Positions 8,695 to 18,033 are shown, counted from the first letter of the stretch. The stretch: 49,228 bases of DNA from CALFBG01 sp045110315 (GCA_045110315.1 JBGCFY010000050.1:1-49228); one strand, 5' to 3'. Numbers and translations are program-made. The notes: a model not told the origin generated them from the sequence alone.

Positions 8695-10371
8695 ATGTCA
8701 GAAGAACGGCCTTGGCTAAAAAATTACCCGAACGGAATTCCTGCTAACATTAATCCTGAAGCTTACAATTGTCTCGTCGACTTATTTGAAGAGACCTTCG
8801 AAAAATATCGTAAGCAAGATGCTTTTGCTTGTATGGGCAAAGCTATCACTTTCGATGAAGTCGATAAAAAATCCATCGCTTTCGCTGCTTACTTACAATC
8901 ACGAGGCTTGGAAGTTGGAGATAAGATTGCACTGATGATGCCAAATATGCTACAATATCCGATTGCTTTATTTGGTGCTTTACGAGCAGGTTTAATTGTT
9001 GTCAACACCAATCCACTTTACACGCCACGAGAAATGGAACATCAGTTTAAAGATGCAGGTGTCAAAGCGATTGTAATCTCAGAATTGTTTGCTGCTAATC
9101 TTGAAAAAGTACTTGGCGCTACAAAAATTAAAACCGTCATTCTGACGAGTGTCGGAGGAATGCTCGGAATGGTCAAAGGAACGATAGTCAATTTCGTGGT
9201 GCGCAAATTTAAGCGCATGGTGCCCGCTTTTAATATTCCTAACACGGTCGTTTTTACCACTGCGATCAAAGAGGGGAAAAAATTTAGTCTAACGCCGCAT
9301 CACGGTAAACCAGACGATACTATTTTATTACAATACACCGGCGGTACCACAGGAGTAGCCAAAGGAGCCATGTTGACAAATCGCAACTTGATTTCAAATA
9401 TGCAACAGATTCGTGCGATTATGTTACCCTTTTTAAAAGAAGGAAAAGAGGTAGCTTTATCTCCCCTACCAATGTACCACATCTTCGCCTTTTCTGTCAA
9501 TTGCTTGGCTTTGATGAGTATTGGGACGCTCAACGTATTGGTCACCAATCCACGAGATTTACCGACGGTGATGGAACCGATTAAAAAATATCCGATTAGC
9601 TTAATTTCTGGTGTAAATACACTTTTTAATGCGTTACTCAATCATAAAGATTTTGCAGCCTTAGACTTTAGTAGTTTAAAAATTACCATCGGTGGTGGTA
9701 TGGCTGTTCAAAAAGCCGTTGCCGAAAGATGGAAGTCTGTTACGGGTATCCCACTCTCAGAGGGTTTTGGAATGACCGAAACTTCTCCGGTCGTCTGCGT
9801 TAACCCACTCGATGATTCCGGTCAACTGGGAACGATCGGTGTTCCCGTGCCTTCTACCGATATGCGAATCGTGGACGAACAAGGGCATCCGCTTACCGTA
9901 GGACAGGTTGGTGAAATCCAAGTAAAGGGACCACAAGTGATGAAAGGATATTACAATCGGATAGAGGCTACAAAGGAAGTTTTGACGACGGATGGTTGGT
10001 TAAGTACGGGTGATATCGGTACAATGGCAGAAGACGGTTTCTTCAAAATTGTTGATCGCAAAAAAGATATGATCCTAGTGTCTGGTTTTAATGTCTATCC
10101 TAATGAAATTGAAGAAGTCCTTGTTATGCATCCGAAAGTATCAGAACTAGCAGCCGTTGGCATTCCCGACGCTAAGTCTGGAGAAGTTGTCAAAATCTAC
10201 GTTGTAAAAAAAGACAGTTCTTTAACGAAGGAAGATTTAATTAGTTTTTGTCGGGAGCATTTAACAGGATATAAAGTACCCAAGGCGGTCGAATTTCGAG
10301 AAGAACTTCCAAAATCTAACGTCGGTAAAATTTTGCGGCGGAAGTTGAGAGACGAAGAGAATAATAGCTAA
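8695..10371 (+). CDS. fadD: Long-chain fatty acid--CoA ligase (FadD type)
   Basis: Adenylate-forming enzyme, 558 aa, expected to activate fatty acids to acyl-CoA with ATP. Motifs: P-loop-like YTGGTTGVAKGAMLTNRN (residues 214-231), SEGFGMTETSPVV, GWLSTGDIG, and the C-terminal GKILRRKL lysine. The P-loop neighbourhood closely resembles E. coli FadD. The frame is open from 8632, but the ATG at 8695 (MSEERPWLKNYPNGIP) matches the usual family start, and the extra 21 codons look non-coding. It is divergent from rpsA and ends in a terminator shared with mscL. A medium-chain or other acyl substrate cannot be excluded. Confidence 0.9.
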   Translation: MSEERPWLKNYPNGIPANINPEAYNCLVDLFEETFEKYRKQDAFACMGKAITFDEVDKKSIAFAAYLQSRGLEVGDKIALMMPNMLQYPIALFGALRAGLIVVNTNPLYTPREMEHQFKDAGVKAIVISELFAANLEKVLGATKIKTVILTSVGGMLGMVKGTIVNFVVRKFKRMVPAFNIPNTVVFTTAIKEGKKFSLTPHHGKPDDTILLQYTGGTTGVAKGAMLTNRNLISNMQQIRAIMLPFLKEGKEVALSPLPMYHIFAFSVNCLALMSIGTLNVLVTNPRDLPTVMEPIKKYPISLISGVNTLFNALLNHKDFAALDFSSLKITIGGGMAVQKAVAERWKSVTGIPLSEGFGMTETSPVVCVNPLDDSGQLGTIGVPVPSTDMRIVDEQGHPLTVGQVGEIQVKGPQVMKGYYNRIEATKEVLTTDGWLSTGDIGTMAEDGFFKIVDRKKDMILVSGFNVYPNEIEEVLVMHPKVSELAAVGIPDAKSGEVVKIYVVKKDSSLTKEDLISFCREHLTGYKVPKAVEFREELPKSNVGKILRRKLRDEENNS

Positions 10372-10390
10372 TAATATTAGCAATAAAAAT

Positions 10391-10426
10391 GCCGCTGCCA
10401 GTCTTAGACTAGCAGCGGCGTTTTTT
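10391..10426. terminator. Bidirectional terminator between fadD and mscL
   Basis: GCCGCTGC (10391-10398) pairs with GCAGCGGC (10412-10419), with an inner AGTC/GACT extension. T6 follows on the plus strand and an AT-rich ATTTTTATT follows on the minus strand. It separates the convergent genes fadD and mscL. Confidence 0.9.
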
Positions 10427-10450
10427 ATTAAAGAATTCTTTTATTCAAGC

Positions 10451-10879
10451 TTAGCGCTTCGCTAAGAGATCTCGAATTTGAGCAAGTAACTCTTCTTGTG
10501 TTGGTCCTGGTTCTGGAGCTGGTTCTGGCTCCGGTTCTGGATTAGCTTTATTGTACGATCGTACAATCAAAAATAGAATAAAGGCAATAATCAAAAAGTC
10601 AATAATAGTATTGATCCATTTACCATAACGGATTGCTACCGCATCTTTTCCAGCAGTGACAACTTCACCAGTTGCGCTTTTTACTTCCGCTACTGCGGGA
10701 TCAATTACATATTGTAGCTCATTAAAATCTACACCACCCAATGCTTTCCCGATGGGAGGCATTAAAATATCGGCGGTAAACGAAGTAATAACAGCACCAA
10801 AAGCTCCGGCGATAATAACCGCTACGGCTAGCTCTAGCACATTCCCCTTCATAATAAAATCTTTAAATTCCTGAATCAT
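10451..10879 (-). CDS. mscL: Large-conductance mechanosensitive channel MscL
   Basis: 142 aa, usual size. The N-terminus EFKDFIMKGNVLELAVAVII followed by GAFGAVITSFTADILMPPIG is diagnostic for MscL (N-terminal amphipathic helix, TM1, conserved loop). TM2 is at about residues 88-108 (WINTIIDFLIIAFILFLIV). The linker between helices is periplasmic, and a Pro/Glu-rich stretch (PEPEPEPAPEPGP) leads to the short C-terminal helix QEELLAQIRDLLA, which bundles in the pentamer. It releases solutes under hypo-osmotic shock. Monocistronic between two terminators. Confidence 0.97.
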   Translation of the reverse strand: MIQEFKDFIMKGNVLELAVAVIIAGAFGAVITSFTADILMPPIGKALGGVDFNELQYVIDPAVAEVKSATGEVVTAGKDAVAIRYGKWINTIIDFLIIAFILFLIVRSYNKANPEPEPEPAPEPGPTQEELLAQIRDLLAKR

Positions 10880-10980
10880 TAGGCTTGTGTTTAGTTGATT
10901 AATAATTTTGTTTACTCAGTATGTTTGACGAATATAATCAAAAGGAGTCACAAATTTAAAAAACAACTTATTCTTATTAC

Positions 10981-11021
10981 AAAACAAAAAGGCTCAACTT
11001 ACCTTACGACAAGTTGAGCCT
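10981..11021 (-). terminator. Intrinsic terminator of the aconitase gene
   Basis: AGGCTCAACTT (10990-11000) and AAGTTGAGCCT (11011-11021) form a perfect 11-bp stem with a 10-nt loop. On the minus strand TTTTTGTTTTG follows. It lies 27 bp after the aconitase stop codon. Confidence 0.92.
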
Positions 11022-11047
11022 TCGCCTAAAAAGGACTACCGTTTAAC

Positions 11048-13327
11048 TTATGATACTCCTGCGTCTTTTCTAATTTTATTAAGTGCACTTCCTGCTCTCA
11101 CCCATTCGATTTGGGCTTCGTTATAAGTGTGTGCTACTTCGAATTTCTCCGTTGTACCATCAGCATGATGCAAAACAATCGTTAAGTTTTTGCCTGGTGC
11201 AAAACTCTCAAACCCTTCGATATCAATCAAATCATCTTGACGTACTTTTTCGTAATCTTTATTATTAACAAAAGTAAGTGCCAACATTCCTTGCTTCTTC
11301 AAGTTTGTCTCGTGAATTCTAGCAAAAGATTTTACAACAACTGCGTGTACCCCCAAAAATCTAGGCTCCATCGCTGCGTGTTCTCGAGAAGATCCTTCTC
11401 CTAAATTTTCTTCTCCGAAGATGATCGTTCCAATTCCTTTTTTCTTATAATATTTTGCAGAATCTGGAACTGCCATATATTTTCCTTTCTTCGTAGCCAC
11501 TACGTTGAGTACCTTATTCGGTTCTCCGTTGAAGTAGTTGATTGCTCCGATGTAACAGTTTTTAGAAATATTTTCTAAATGTCCTCGATATTTCAACCAA
11601 GGTCCTGCCATTGAAATATGATCCGTTGTACATTTTCCTTTTGGCTTGATCAACAAACGCATCCCCGTAAGGTCATTTTTGGTAATCGGTTCAAAAGGCT
11701 TTAATAATTGTAAGCGATCTGACTTCTTAGCCACTTTCACTACTACGCTACTACCATCTTCCGCCGGTGGATTAAAACCAGCATCTTCTACTTCAAAACC
11801 TTTAGGAGGTAATTCAACTCCTTTAGGAGGACTTAGCTTCACTCTTTTTCCGTCTGCATTGACCAATCGATCTTTAAGTGGATTAAAAGTAAGGTCTCCT
11901 GCAATGGACATTGCCGTTACGATCTCAGGAGAAGCAACGAAAGCGTGTGTATTTGGATTACCATCGTTTCGTTTAGAGAAGTTCCGATTGAACGAAGTAA
12001 TAATAGAATTTTTTCTGGTTGGATCATCAGAGTGTCTCGCCCATTGACCAATACAAGGACCACAAGCGTTGGCTAAAACCATTCCACCCATTTCTTCGAA
12101 GGCTTTTAATAAACCATCTCGTTCTACGGTATAGCGAATTAGTTCAGAACCTGGTGTAACGGTAAATTCAGATTTCACCATTAATTTTTTCTTAACGGCT
12201 TGTTTAGCCAAAGAAGCTGCGCGATCCAAATCTTCGTAAGAAGAGTTTGTACAAGATCCGATCAAACCTACTTCCAATTTTTGTGGGAAATCATTTTCCT
12301 TGACCGCTTTCGCAAATTCAGAAATTGGCCAAGCGCGGTCAGGACTGAAAGGACCGTTGATGTGTGGTTCTAATTTTGACAAGTTAATTTCGATGACTTG
12401 ATCGAAATACTTTTCTGGTTGTTTGTAACATTCTGGATCTCCCGTAAGATATTTTTTTACTTTCTTCGCCATCCGTGCAACTTCTGGTCTACCCGTTGCT
12501 CTTAAATAGCGATCCATAGCAGGATCAAAACCGAAAGTAGAAGTTGTTGCTCCAATTTCTGCTCCCATGTTACAGATTGTACCTTTCCCCGTACAAGAAA
12601 GTTTTTTAGCACCAGGACCAAAATATTCTACGATAGCACCGGTTCCACCTTTTACCGTAAGGATTCCTGCTACTTTCAAAATGACATCCTTGGCAGAAGT
12701 CCAACCTGATAGTTCCCCCGTTAATTTAACCCCAATCAATTTTGGCATTTTTAATTCCCAAGGCATATCTGCCATTACATCCACTGCATCCGCGCCACCT
12801 ACGCCAATCGCAATCATTCCTAAACCACCAGCGTTAGGCGTATGAGAATCGGTACCGATCATCATTCCTCCAGGGAAAGCATAATTTTCTAAAACGATTT
12901 GGTGAATAATTCCTGCACCAGGTTTCCAGAAACCAATTCCATATTTGTCAGAAACAGATTCTAAGAAGTTAAAAACTTCTGAACTGGTATTGATTGCATT
13001 TTGTAAATCTTTTTCAGCTCCAACTTTTGCTTGGATCAAGTGGTCACAGTGTACGGTAGAAGGTACCGCTACTTTATCTTTACCTGCCATCATAAATTGC
13101 AGCAATGCCATTTGCGCAGTTGCGTCTTGCATCGCTACTCGGTCGGGAGCAAAGAAGACGTAATCTTTACCACGCTTATATTTTTTCAACCTTGATTCTG
13201 GATGAAGGTGTGCGTAAAGAATTTTTTCAGAAAGTGTCAAGGGACGTTTCAAACGTTTTTGAACCTTGTCCACCACTGTAGGAAGGGCTTCGTAAAAAGC
13301 CTTAATCATATCAATGTCAAATGGCAT
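11048..13327 (-). CDS. acn: Aconitate hydratase, mitochondrial type
   Basis: 759 aa [4Fe-4S] enzyme interconverting citrate and isocitrate in the TCA cycle. The three cluster ligands are visible: Cys359 in GLIGSCTNSSYEDL and Cys422/Cys425 in ANACGPCIGQW. HCDHL near residue 94, GTDSHTPNAGGLGMI at 158-172 and the late FGEENLGEGSSREHAAMEPR swivel-domain motif are also present. Length and sequence follow the mitochondrial/bacterial form, not AcnB or the roughly 900-residue AcnA. It has its own terminator and is flanked by single-gene units, so it is probably monocistronic. Confidence 0.97.
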   Translation of the reverse strand: MPFDIDMIKAFYEALPTVVDKVQKRLKRPLTLSEKILYAHLHPESRLKKYKRGKDYVFFAPDRVAMQDATAQMALLQFMMAGKDKVAVPSTVHCDHLIQAKVGAEKDLQNAINTSSEVFNFLESVSDKYGIGFWKPGAGIIHQIVLENYAFPGGMMIGTDSHTPNAGGLGMIAIGVGGADAVDVMADMPWELKMPKLIGVKLTGELSGWTSAKDVILKVAGILTVKGGTGAIVEYFGPGAKKLSCTGKGTICNMGAEIGATTSTFGFDPAMDRYLRATGRPEVARMAKKVKKYLTGDPECYKQPEKYFDQVIEINLSKLEPHINGPFSPDRAWPISEFAKAVKENDFPQKLEVGLIGSCTNSSYEDLDRAASLAKQAVKKKLMVKSEFTVTPGSELIRYTVERDGLLKAFEEMGGMVLANACGPCIGQWARHSDDPTRKNSIITSFNRNFSKRNDGNPNTHAFVASPEIVTAMSIAGDLTFNPLKDRLVNADGKRVKLSPPKGVELPPKGFEVEDAGFNPPAEDGSSVVVKVAKKSDRLQLLKPFEPITKNDLTGMRLLIKPKGKCTTDHISMAGPWLKYRGHLENISKNCYIGAINYFNGEPNKVLNVVATKKGKYMAVPDSAKYYKKKGIGTIIFGEENLGEGSSREHAAMEPRFLGVHAVVVKSFARIHETNLKKQGMLALTFVNNKDYEKVRQDDLIDIEGFESFAPGKNLTIVLHHADGTTEKFEVAHTYNEAQIEWVRAGSALNKIRKDAGVS

Positions 13328-13411
13328 AATTTTTTTTGTTTAAAGGTAAACTAGATAATTGCGGAAAGGAAAACCTTGGCTTTCCCAATGGTCATCCTCT
13401 TGATGCGAGTA

Positions 13412-13419
13412 CAAAAATA
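13412..13419 (-). promoter_or_regulatory. acn: Possible aconitase promoter, -7 element
   Basis: TATTTTTG on the minus strand matches TAnnTTTG, 85 bp upstream of the aconitase start. The only nearby TTG is 12 bp upstream, too close, so this is a partial match in AT-rich DNA. Confidence 0.3.
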
Positions 13420-13704
13420 ATATTTTTAAACCAAAATTGCTACTCCTCTTTAGGAATAGCAACAAAACTACAAAGGGCTTTGTTTAATGCACCGCCACTT
13501 CACAAAATAATTTGAGTATCGCTGTTGCTAATTTGAACTTTCCGTTCGAGATAAAAATTGTCACGTTGATCTTCTAAGGAATGGAAATTTTGCTATTTTT
13601 AAAAAAAGTTTCTAAAATAATAGATTTTGAAAAGTAAAATTATTTTTCAGCTTTTAGATTTTTTTTAAAAAAGTTGCACTAAAAGTAAAAAATCAAAATC
13701 AAAC

Positions 13705-13763
13705 AAAAAAAAATTTATCAAAAAGAACCACTACAAAACTGTGCTTATGTTCTTTTTGATAAA
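13705..13763 (-). terminator. Intrinsic terminator of the GCS-CBS gene
   Basis: TTTATCAAAAAGAAC (13714-13728) and GTTCTTTTTGATAAA (13749-13763) are perfect 15-bp arms with a 20-nt loop. On the minus strand the stem is followed by a run of nine T (13713-13705) and more T-rich DNA. It lies 47 bp past the stop codon of the 13810-15732 gene. Confidence 0.88.
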
Positions 13764-13809
13764 CTTTCTCTTCGAATATTTTTAACTTTCTTTTGATGCA
13801 GTCGTTACT

Positions 13810-15732
13810 TTAGCGATCTAAGCGCTCCATCAATCTACTAGAAATGCGCAAGAAGTCCATCTCCGTAATGATACCAATCAACTCATCACCTTGCACCACG
13901 GGCATACAACCAATCCGATTCGTCCGCATTTTATTGAGCGCTTCCAAAATTGAGGCGTCAGCTGTAATCGTAATTGGCGCTTCAATCATAATATCTTGTA
14001 CGGTAAGTTTCTTTCGACTTTTTAATTTTGCACTTCGCACATAATGACGTAAGAGCAGTTTCGAAGTAATCAAACCAACTAGTTTGCCTTTCGTATTTTC
14101 GACGGGCATGAATCGCAATTTTCGCCAATCCATTAATTCTGCCACCAATTCAATGATATCATCTTTTTGTACGGTAAAAAGATCCGTTGCCATAAATTCG
14201 GCTACTTTCAACTTTGAAGGTTTATAATTTTCTAAGTCGCTCAATTCTGGAAGTTTCCAAGTATGTACTGGCATTTCTTTTTCTTGATTTTTAACCATAC
14301 AGGCCGTTAGCACACTTAGTGCTTCGTCTCTTCCGACCTCTTTGCTCAGTTTGGTAAACGATCGTAATTGCCAACGCGCACCATTCATATGACTTTTGGC
14401 TCGAGCTTCAATTACTCCTAAATAACGATCAATATCTTTTTGTAGGACTTTGCGTTTTGCTAATCCTTTTCGTGCTAATGGAAGTAACTCTTTCAAGACT
14501 AAATCACAAACGTTGATCTTTTTATCTTTCATCCAAGTAAACTTCGTATCAATGCCGTACTGCGCTGCTTTCGAGAAATTATCGCGAACATCCTCAAAGG
14601 CAATATTTTTAGTAATATCTTCGTATTTATCGGCCATGCCTACCATACATCCCAACCAAAAAGTAGCATTCGCCATTTCATCAATGATGGTTGGTCCTGC
14701 GGCTAAAACTCGATTTTCGATCCGTAAGTGTGGCTTGCCATTATCGCTGATTCCATAGCATGGACGGTTCCAACGATACACGGTAGAATTATGAACTTGC
14801 AGTGCGCGCAGTTTAGGAACTTTACCTTTTTCAATCAAATCTACGGCATCCTCTTCTACGTCGCCACTAATCAATACTCTAAAGCGGGCGATATCTTCTT
14901 TGTAAATTTCCATGATGGAATTTTTCAACCAATCATTACCGAAATTTACTCTCGGGCTACGTTCCCGCATATGATCGTGAGAAGTACGCGTATCCAAAGA
15001 TTGTTGAAATAAGGCAATTCTAGATTCGTGCCACAAGCGCTTTCCAAAAACGAGCGGAGAGTTTGCAGCGATAGCCATAATCGGTGCTGCGAGCGTTTGG
15101 GAGATATTGTACATTTTGACGAACTCTTTGGGAGAGACTTGCAAGTGTACTTGAAAACTAGTATTGCAGGCTTCCAGCATTGGAGAATCATGCTTCACAA
15201 ATAATTCATCAATTCCCGACAACCGCAATTCGTAAGCATTACCAATTAATTGTTCGTCGATCGATTTCATCAAAGCGTGATACCGCTTTTTAGGTGTAAG
15301 ATTGTGTAGCCCTAAATCTGCTTTATTCAACGTGGGTAAAATTCCGGTCAGTACAAGGTTCGAATCTAATTGCTTGAGTACTTTTCTAATTTTATTCAAG
15401 TTACTCACATTCTCTCCCTCCATCTTACTCAGGCAATTCCCTTTTAATTCTCGGGGCACCATATTCGTTTCTAGGTTGAACTTGGCGAGTTCCGTTTCTG
15501 CCCAAGGATAGTTTTTCAAAAGCTCCAAAGCTTCCATCGCAATCGTGGCCGGTTTATAGGTAATGTTTGAAACTAAACACATTTCTTGTTCCGCGCCAAT
15601 CCTCGTGATACCTTCTTCAAACCAATCATTTTCGAGCATGTATTCTAAAGCATGGACGTCTTTTAACAGGTGCTGCACAAATCGTTGCATTTGTGCTTGT
15701 GTTTTTAAAAGAGATACTTTCTGTTCTCCCAT
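13810..15732 (-). CDS. Glutamate-cysteine-ligase-like (GCS2) enzyme fused to two CBS domains
   Basis: 640 aa. Residues about 30-500 form an ATP-dependent carboxylate-amine ligase of the GCS2/YbdK type: RIGAEQEMCLV near the N-terminus, then ETNMVPRE, HVHLQVS-like FQVHLQVSPKEF, a HNSTVYRWNRPCYGI segment and LRIENRVLAAGPT. The last 125 residues are a CBS pair (EFMATDLFTVQKDD.. and DIMIEAPITITADASILEAL..), modules that usually bind adenine nucleotides and regulate the attached enzyme. The natural reaction is not certain: gamma-glutamylcysteine formation is possible, but YbdK-type relatives vary. The frame is open to 15876; the ATG at 15732 (MGEQKVSLLK) is chosen because the upstream codons are basic and low-complexity and overlap a repeat hairpin. 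Confidence 0.85.
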   Translation of the reverse strand: MGEQKVSLLKTQAQMQRFVQHLLKDVHALEYMLENDWFEEGITRIGAEQEMCLVSNITYKPATIAMEALELLKNYPWAETELAKFNLETNMVPRELKGNCLSKMEGENVSNLNKIRKVLKQLDSNLVLTGILPTLNKADLGLHNLTPKKRYHALMKSIDEQLIGNAYELRLSGIDELFVKHDSPMLEACNTSFQVHLQVSPKEFVKMYNISQTLAAPIMAIAANSPLVFGKRLWHESRIALFQQSLDTRTSHDHMRERSPRVNFGNDWLKNSIMEIYKEDIARFRVLISGDVEEDAVDLIEKGKVPKLRALQVHNSTVYRWNRPCYGISDNGKPHLRIENRVLAAGPTIIDEMANATFWLGCMVGMADKYEDITKNIAFEDVRDNFSKAAQYGIDTKFTWMKDKKINVCDLVLKELLPLARKGLAKRKVLQKDIDRYLGVIEARAKSHMNGARWQLRSFTKLSKEVGRDEALSVLTACMVKNQEKEMPVHTWKLPELSDLENYKPSKLKVAEFMATDLFTVQKDDIIELVAELMDWRKLRFMPVENTKGKLVGLITSKLLLRHYVRSAKLKSRKKLTVQDIMIEAPITITADASILEALNKMRTNRIGCMPVVQGDELIGIITEMDFLRISSRLMERLDR

Positions 15733-15871
15733 TTGGTGAATGTTATTTTTGAAGTTGTAAAAACTTCGGAGTGATAAAGTTAGGTTTCGACTTATTGAGC
15801 TAATAATAAGTGTGCGTCTATTTTCTATTGTCTTGTTTGTAAAACGGGGAAAATTGGGTAGCGTCACGTAA

Positions 15872-15920
15872 TTCAAACAGCTTCTTAAATATAGCCAAAT
15901 ATTTAAGAAACTGTTTTGAA
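15872..15920. repeat. Hairpin made of two back-to-back repeat ends
   Basis: TTCAAACAGCTTCTTAAATAT (first 20 bases 15872-15891) is the near-perfect inverse of 15899-15920 (one mismatch, one bulge), around a short loop. Both arms carry the GAAGCTGTTT-like terminal motif of the window's dispersed palindromic elements. The hairpin sits 140 bp upstream of the GCS-CBS start and may be a minimal or internally deleted copy. Confidence 0.6.
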
Positions 15921-16206
15921 ATTTGGAATATTTTTTCTCTGCCGTAGCTAAATGCCGATATCTGAGCCATTCTCCAAATAAAGTTAAGCCTAAACGGTAC
16001 TTTGCGCAAAAGAATCCAATTCCGTAATTTGCAGAAACGGTAGTGACAATAAGTTGAAAATATTATCAAAATATTAAATAGTTGTCCTCACAAAAGAATA
16101 TTTTTGTAAAATGGAAGTTATAAGTTTTAGGGACTTGATCCGTCTTTCGTGTCTCGTGAAGTAATCAAATACTTCCACTCATTTAAAAATCTAATCGTTA
16201 ATAGAT

Positions 16207-16722
16207 ATGAAATATATAGGAATGATTTGTTTGGTAGCGTTGTTGTTTACCAATTGTAAAAAAGATGAAGAAGATATCTTATTTGATATGCCTTACTTTG
16301 TCGATTTTGAAATTCCGGCCGGATTGAATCCCTTTACTTCTCATTATTTCTTTTTCGATGATATCTCTAGTTTCTCAGATTCTATTTTGAGTAAAAATAA
16401 TATCAGTTTTTCTGATTTAAAATCTATCAACCCTAAGATCGCACGATTGAATTCTCTAATTTCAGGTCAGGCAGATTACGATTTCATCCAAGAAATTTCG
16501 ATTGACATTTACGAAAAGGATCAAAACAAGAGTCTAGAAGTTTTTTGGCATCCGCAAGTAGATAATAATGTGGGCTCAACCATAGGTATTCCAGCTAACC
16601 TTCCAGATGTAAAGCGGTATTTTGATGCGGATAAATTTGGGGTTAAAATTCGATTAGTATTAAGAAATCCATCCCCAGAGTTTATCTCTTCTCGTTTGGA
16701 ATTTAGCTTTGTAGCTCGATAG
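16207..16722 (+). CDS. Small lipoprotein, unknown function
   Basis: 171 aa. The N-terminus MKYIGMICLVALLFTNCKK is a lipoprotein signal with Cys17 as the likely acylated residue, followed by an acidic KDEED stretch. The rest is a soluble, probably beta-rich domain with no motif I recognise. It starts at an ATG after about 470 bp of non-coding DNA and converges on the TIGR02757 gene, with 34 bp between them. Likely an envelope-anchored protein particular to this lineage. The coding assignment rests on the signal peptide, full-length frame and convincing amino-acid composition. Confidence 0.7.
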   Translation: MKYIGMICLVALLFTNCKKDEEDILFDMPYFVDFEIPAGLNPFTSHYFFFDDISSFSDSILSKNNISFSDLKSINPKIARLNSLISGQADYDFIQEISIDIYEKDQNKSLEVFWHPQVDNNVGSTIGIPANLPDVKRYFDADKFGVKIRLVLRNPSPEFISSRLEFSFVAR

Positions 16723-16756
16723 TTAGCGAACCACTGCGTAAACTGCTAAGACAAGA

Positions 16757-17572
16757 TTATAGCTTTGATTTTGATTGAGGGAAAATTCCTTTTTCTATCA
16801 ATTCTTGATCCCCCAAAACGCCCAAGCCAAAGAGTGCAAAATCGTACTTTACGGGATCAATTGGATCTAAGGTACGCAGGCGCTCCGTCAATTCTAAAAC
16901 CGTTCGCCAATCCGTTTGTTTTCTTTCCACCAATTTCAGTCGCCGAGCGACTCGATCTACGTGTACATCCAAAGGCATTAATAACTGACTCATTTTAATA
17001 TTTTGCCATAAGCCAAAATCTACGCCACGATCATCTTTTCTGACCATCCACCGTAGAAACATATTCAAGCGTTTACAAGTTGATTTTCGCGTGGGAGTGG
17101 CAATGTGCTTGCGAGTACGTTGAGGCGCATCTTCCAAGGAGAAAAATAAATTATGAAAGCCAATTAAAGCTTGTTCGACCGTTTCGGCTCCCTTTGGTAA
17201 ATATTGGGTAAAAGCTTCTTCCAGAGAATGATGCCGCTGGTAATACCATTGAAAAAATGCTAAAAAATAGAGCGTATCAGTAGGCTGAAAAGTACGATGC
17301 TTAAAATTTAAAAAAGCAGCTCGATCTTTTTCTGTATGATTGAGGATAAAATCGTGTGGGGCGCCATCCATCAGCGCAATCAGTTCATTCGATTTATTAA
17401 TAATCGTTTTACGCTGTCCCCAAGCGAGCATCGAAACCCAAAATCCCATGATCTCAATATCTTGTAATTTGGAAAACTGATGAGGAATGGAAATCGGATC
17501 GTTAGGAATAAAGTCGGGCGTATTAAATTGATCTACACAAGCAGCCAAATAATCTTTTAAATGCACAGTCAT
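16757..17572 (-). CDS. TIGR02757/DUF2400 family protein
   Basis: 271 aa, the family's usual length. Characteristic features are IEIMGFWVSMLAWGQRKTII (residues about 38-57), NMFLRWMVRKDDRGVDFGLW and PLDVHVDRVARRLKL. The function is unknown. The last motif resembles the V-D-T-H-x-x-R-V segment of helix-hairpin-helix DNA glycosylases of the endonuclease III type, where the Asp is catalytic; this similarity is by eye and a glycosylase role is only an inference. No repair gene is adjacent. It converges on the lipoprotein gene. Confidence 0.85.
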   Translation of the reverse strand: MTVHLKDYLAACVDQFNTPDFIPNDPISIPHQFSKLQDIEIMGFWVSMLAWGQRKTIINKSNELIALMDGAPHDFILNHTEKDRAAFLNFKHRTFQPTDTLYFLAFFQWYYQRHHSLEEAFTQYLPKGAETVEQALIGFHNLFFSLEDAPQRTRKHIATPTRKSTCKRLNMFLRWMVRKDDRGVDFGLWQNIKMSQLLMPLDVHVDRVARRLKLVERKQTDWRTVLELTERLRTLDPIDPVKYDFALFGLGVLGDQELIEKGIFPQSKSKL

Positions 17573-18033
17573 GGATTTGTAGTTTTAAAGCAGCGCGCAG
17601 TAGCAAAATATTGACAAGGCATCACCATAATTTGGGTAGGATGAAAATCACTTAATGCCTAGTTTAAAATCACAATTTGTCGTTTGTATGCTATACCAAG
17701 AAAATTTAGTTGGGCTTTTCGTAGAATAATCCTTAAGTTTATGATGTTAGTGTGAGTTTAGCAAATAAAAAGTTGGTGAGAACCTACAACTTCTAGCTCC
17801 AAATATGATACCTTTACAAAATATTTAAAGTTCTTCGCTATTTTTTTTCGCAGCGTGCTAAACCCTGCAATTGGCAAGAATCCTAATCAAACTAGCTACC
17901 GAATAATGACCGCTACTCTTACATACACCCTCGTCCTTGCAGCCATATATCTAGGTAGAAAAGCAATCAATTCTATCGAGGAGTAATTCCTTCCCATTCT
18001 CACTTTCCCTCGTAAATAAGCGTTTACCGTACC
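17573..18033. other. 460-bp spacer with little coding potential
   Basis: AT-rich DNA between the TIGR02757 gene (minus) and the glycosyltransferase gene (minus). The only frame of note is the 26-codon one at 17906-17986. I see no terminator, tRNA or repeat copy here. Confidence 0.5.
17906..17986 (+). CDS. Possible 26-residue hydrophobic peptide
   Basis: ATG to TAA frame encoding a hydrophobic stretch (TYTLVLAAIYLGRK) with a short acidic end (NSIEE). The layout, a single short transmembrane helix followed by Arg-Lys, fits small membrane peptides. There is no recognisable promoter or ribosome-binding site and no homologue that I know. It may be chance. Confidence 0.25.
   Translation: MTATLTYTLVLAAIYLGRKAINSIEE

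Noticed and set aside
11646..12047. Long plus-strand frames opposite aconitase, E1 and ALDH (for example 11646-12047, 23193-23646, 25501-25995)
   Set aside because: They are antisense shadows of strongly conserved genes with no recognisable protein features.
15733..16069. Extension of the GCS-CBS frame to 15876 and an 83-codon minus-strand frame at 15818-16069
   Set aside because: Both run through a repeat hairpin and AT-rich DNA, and the protein family starts at 15732.
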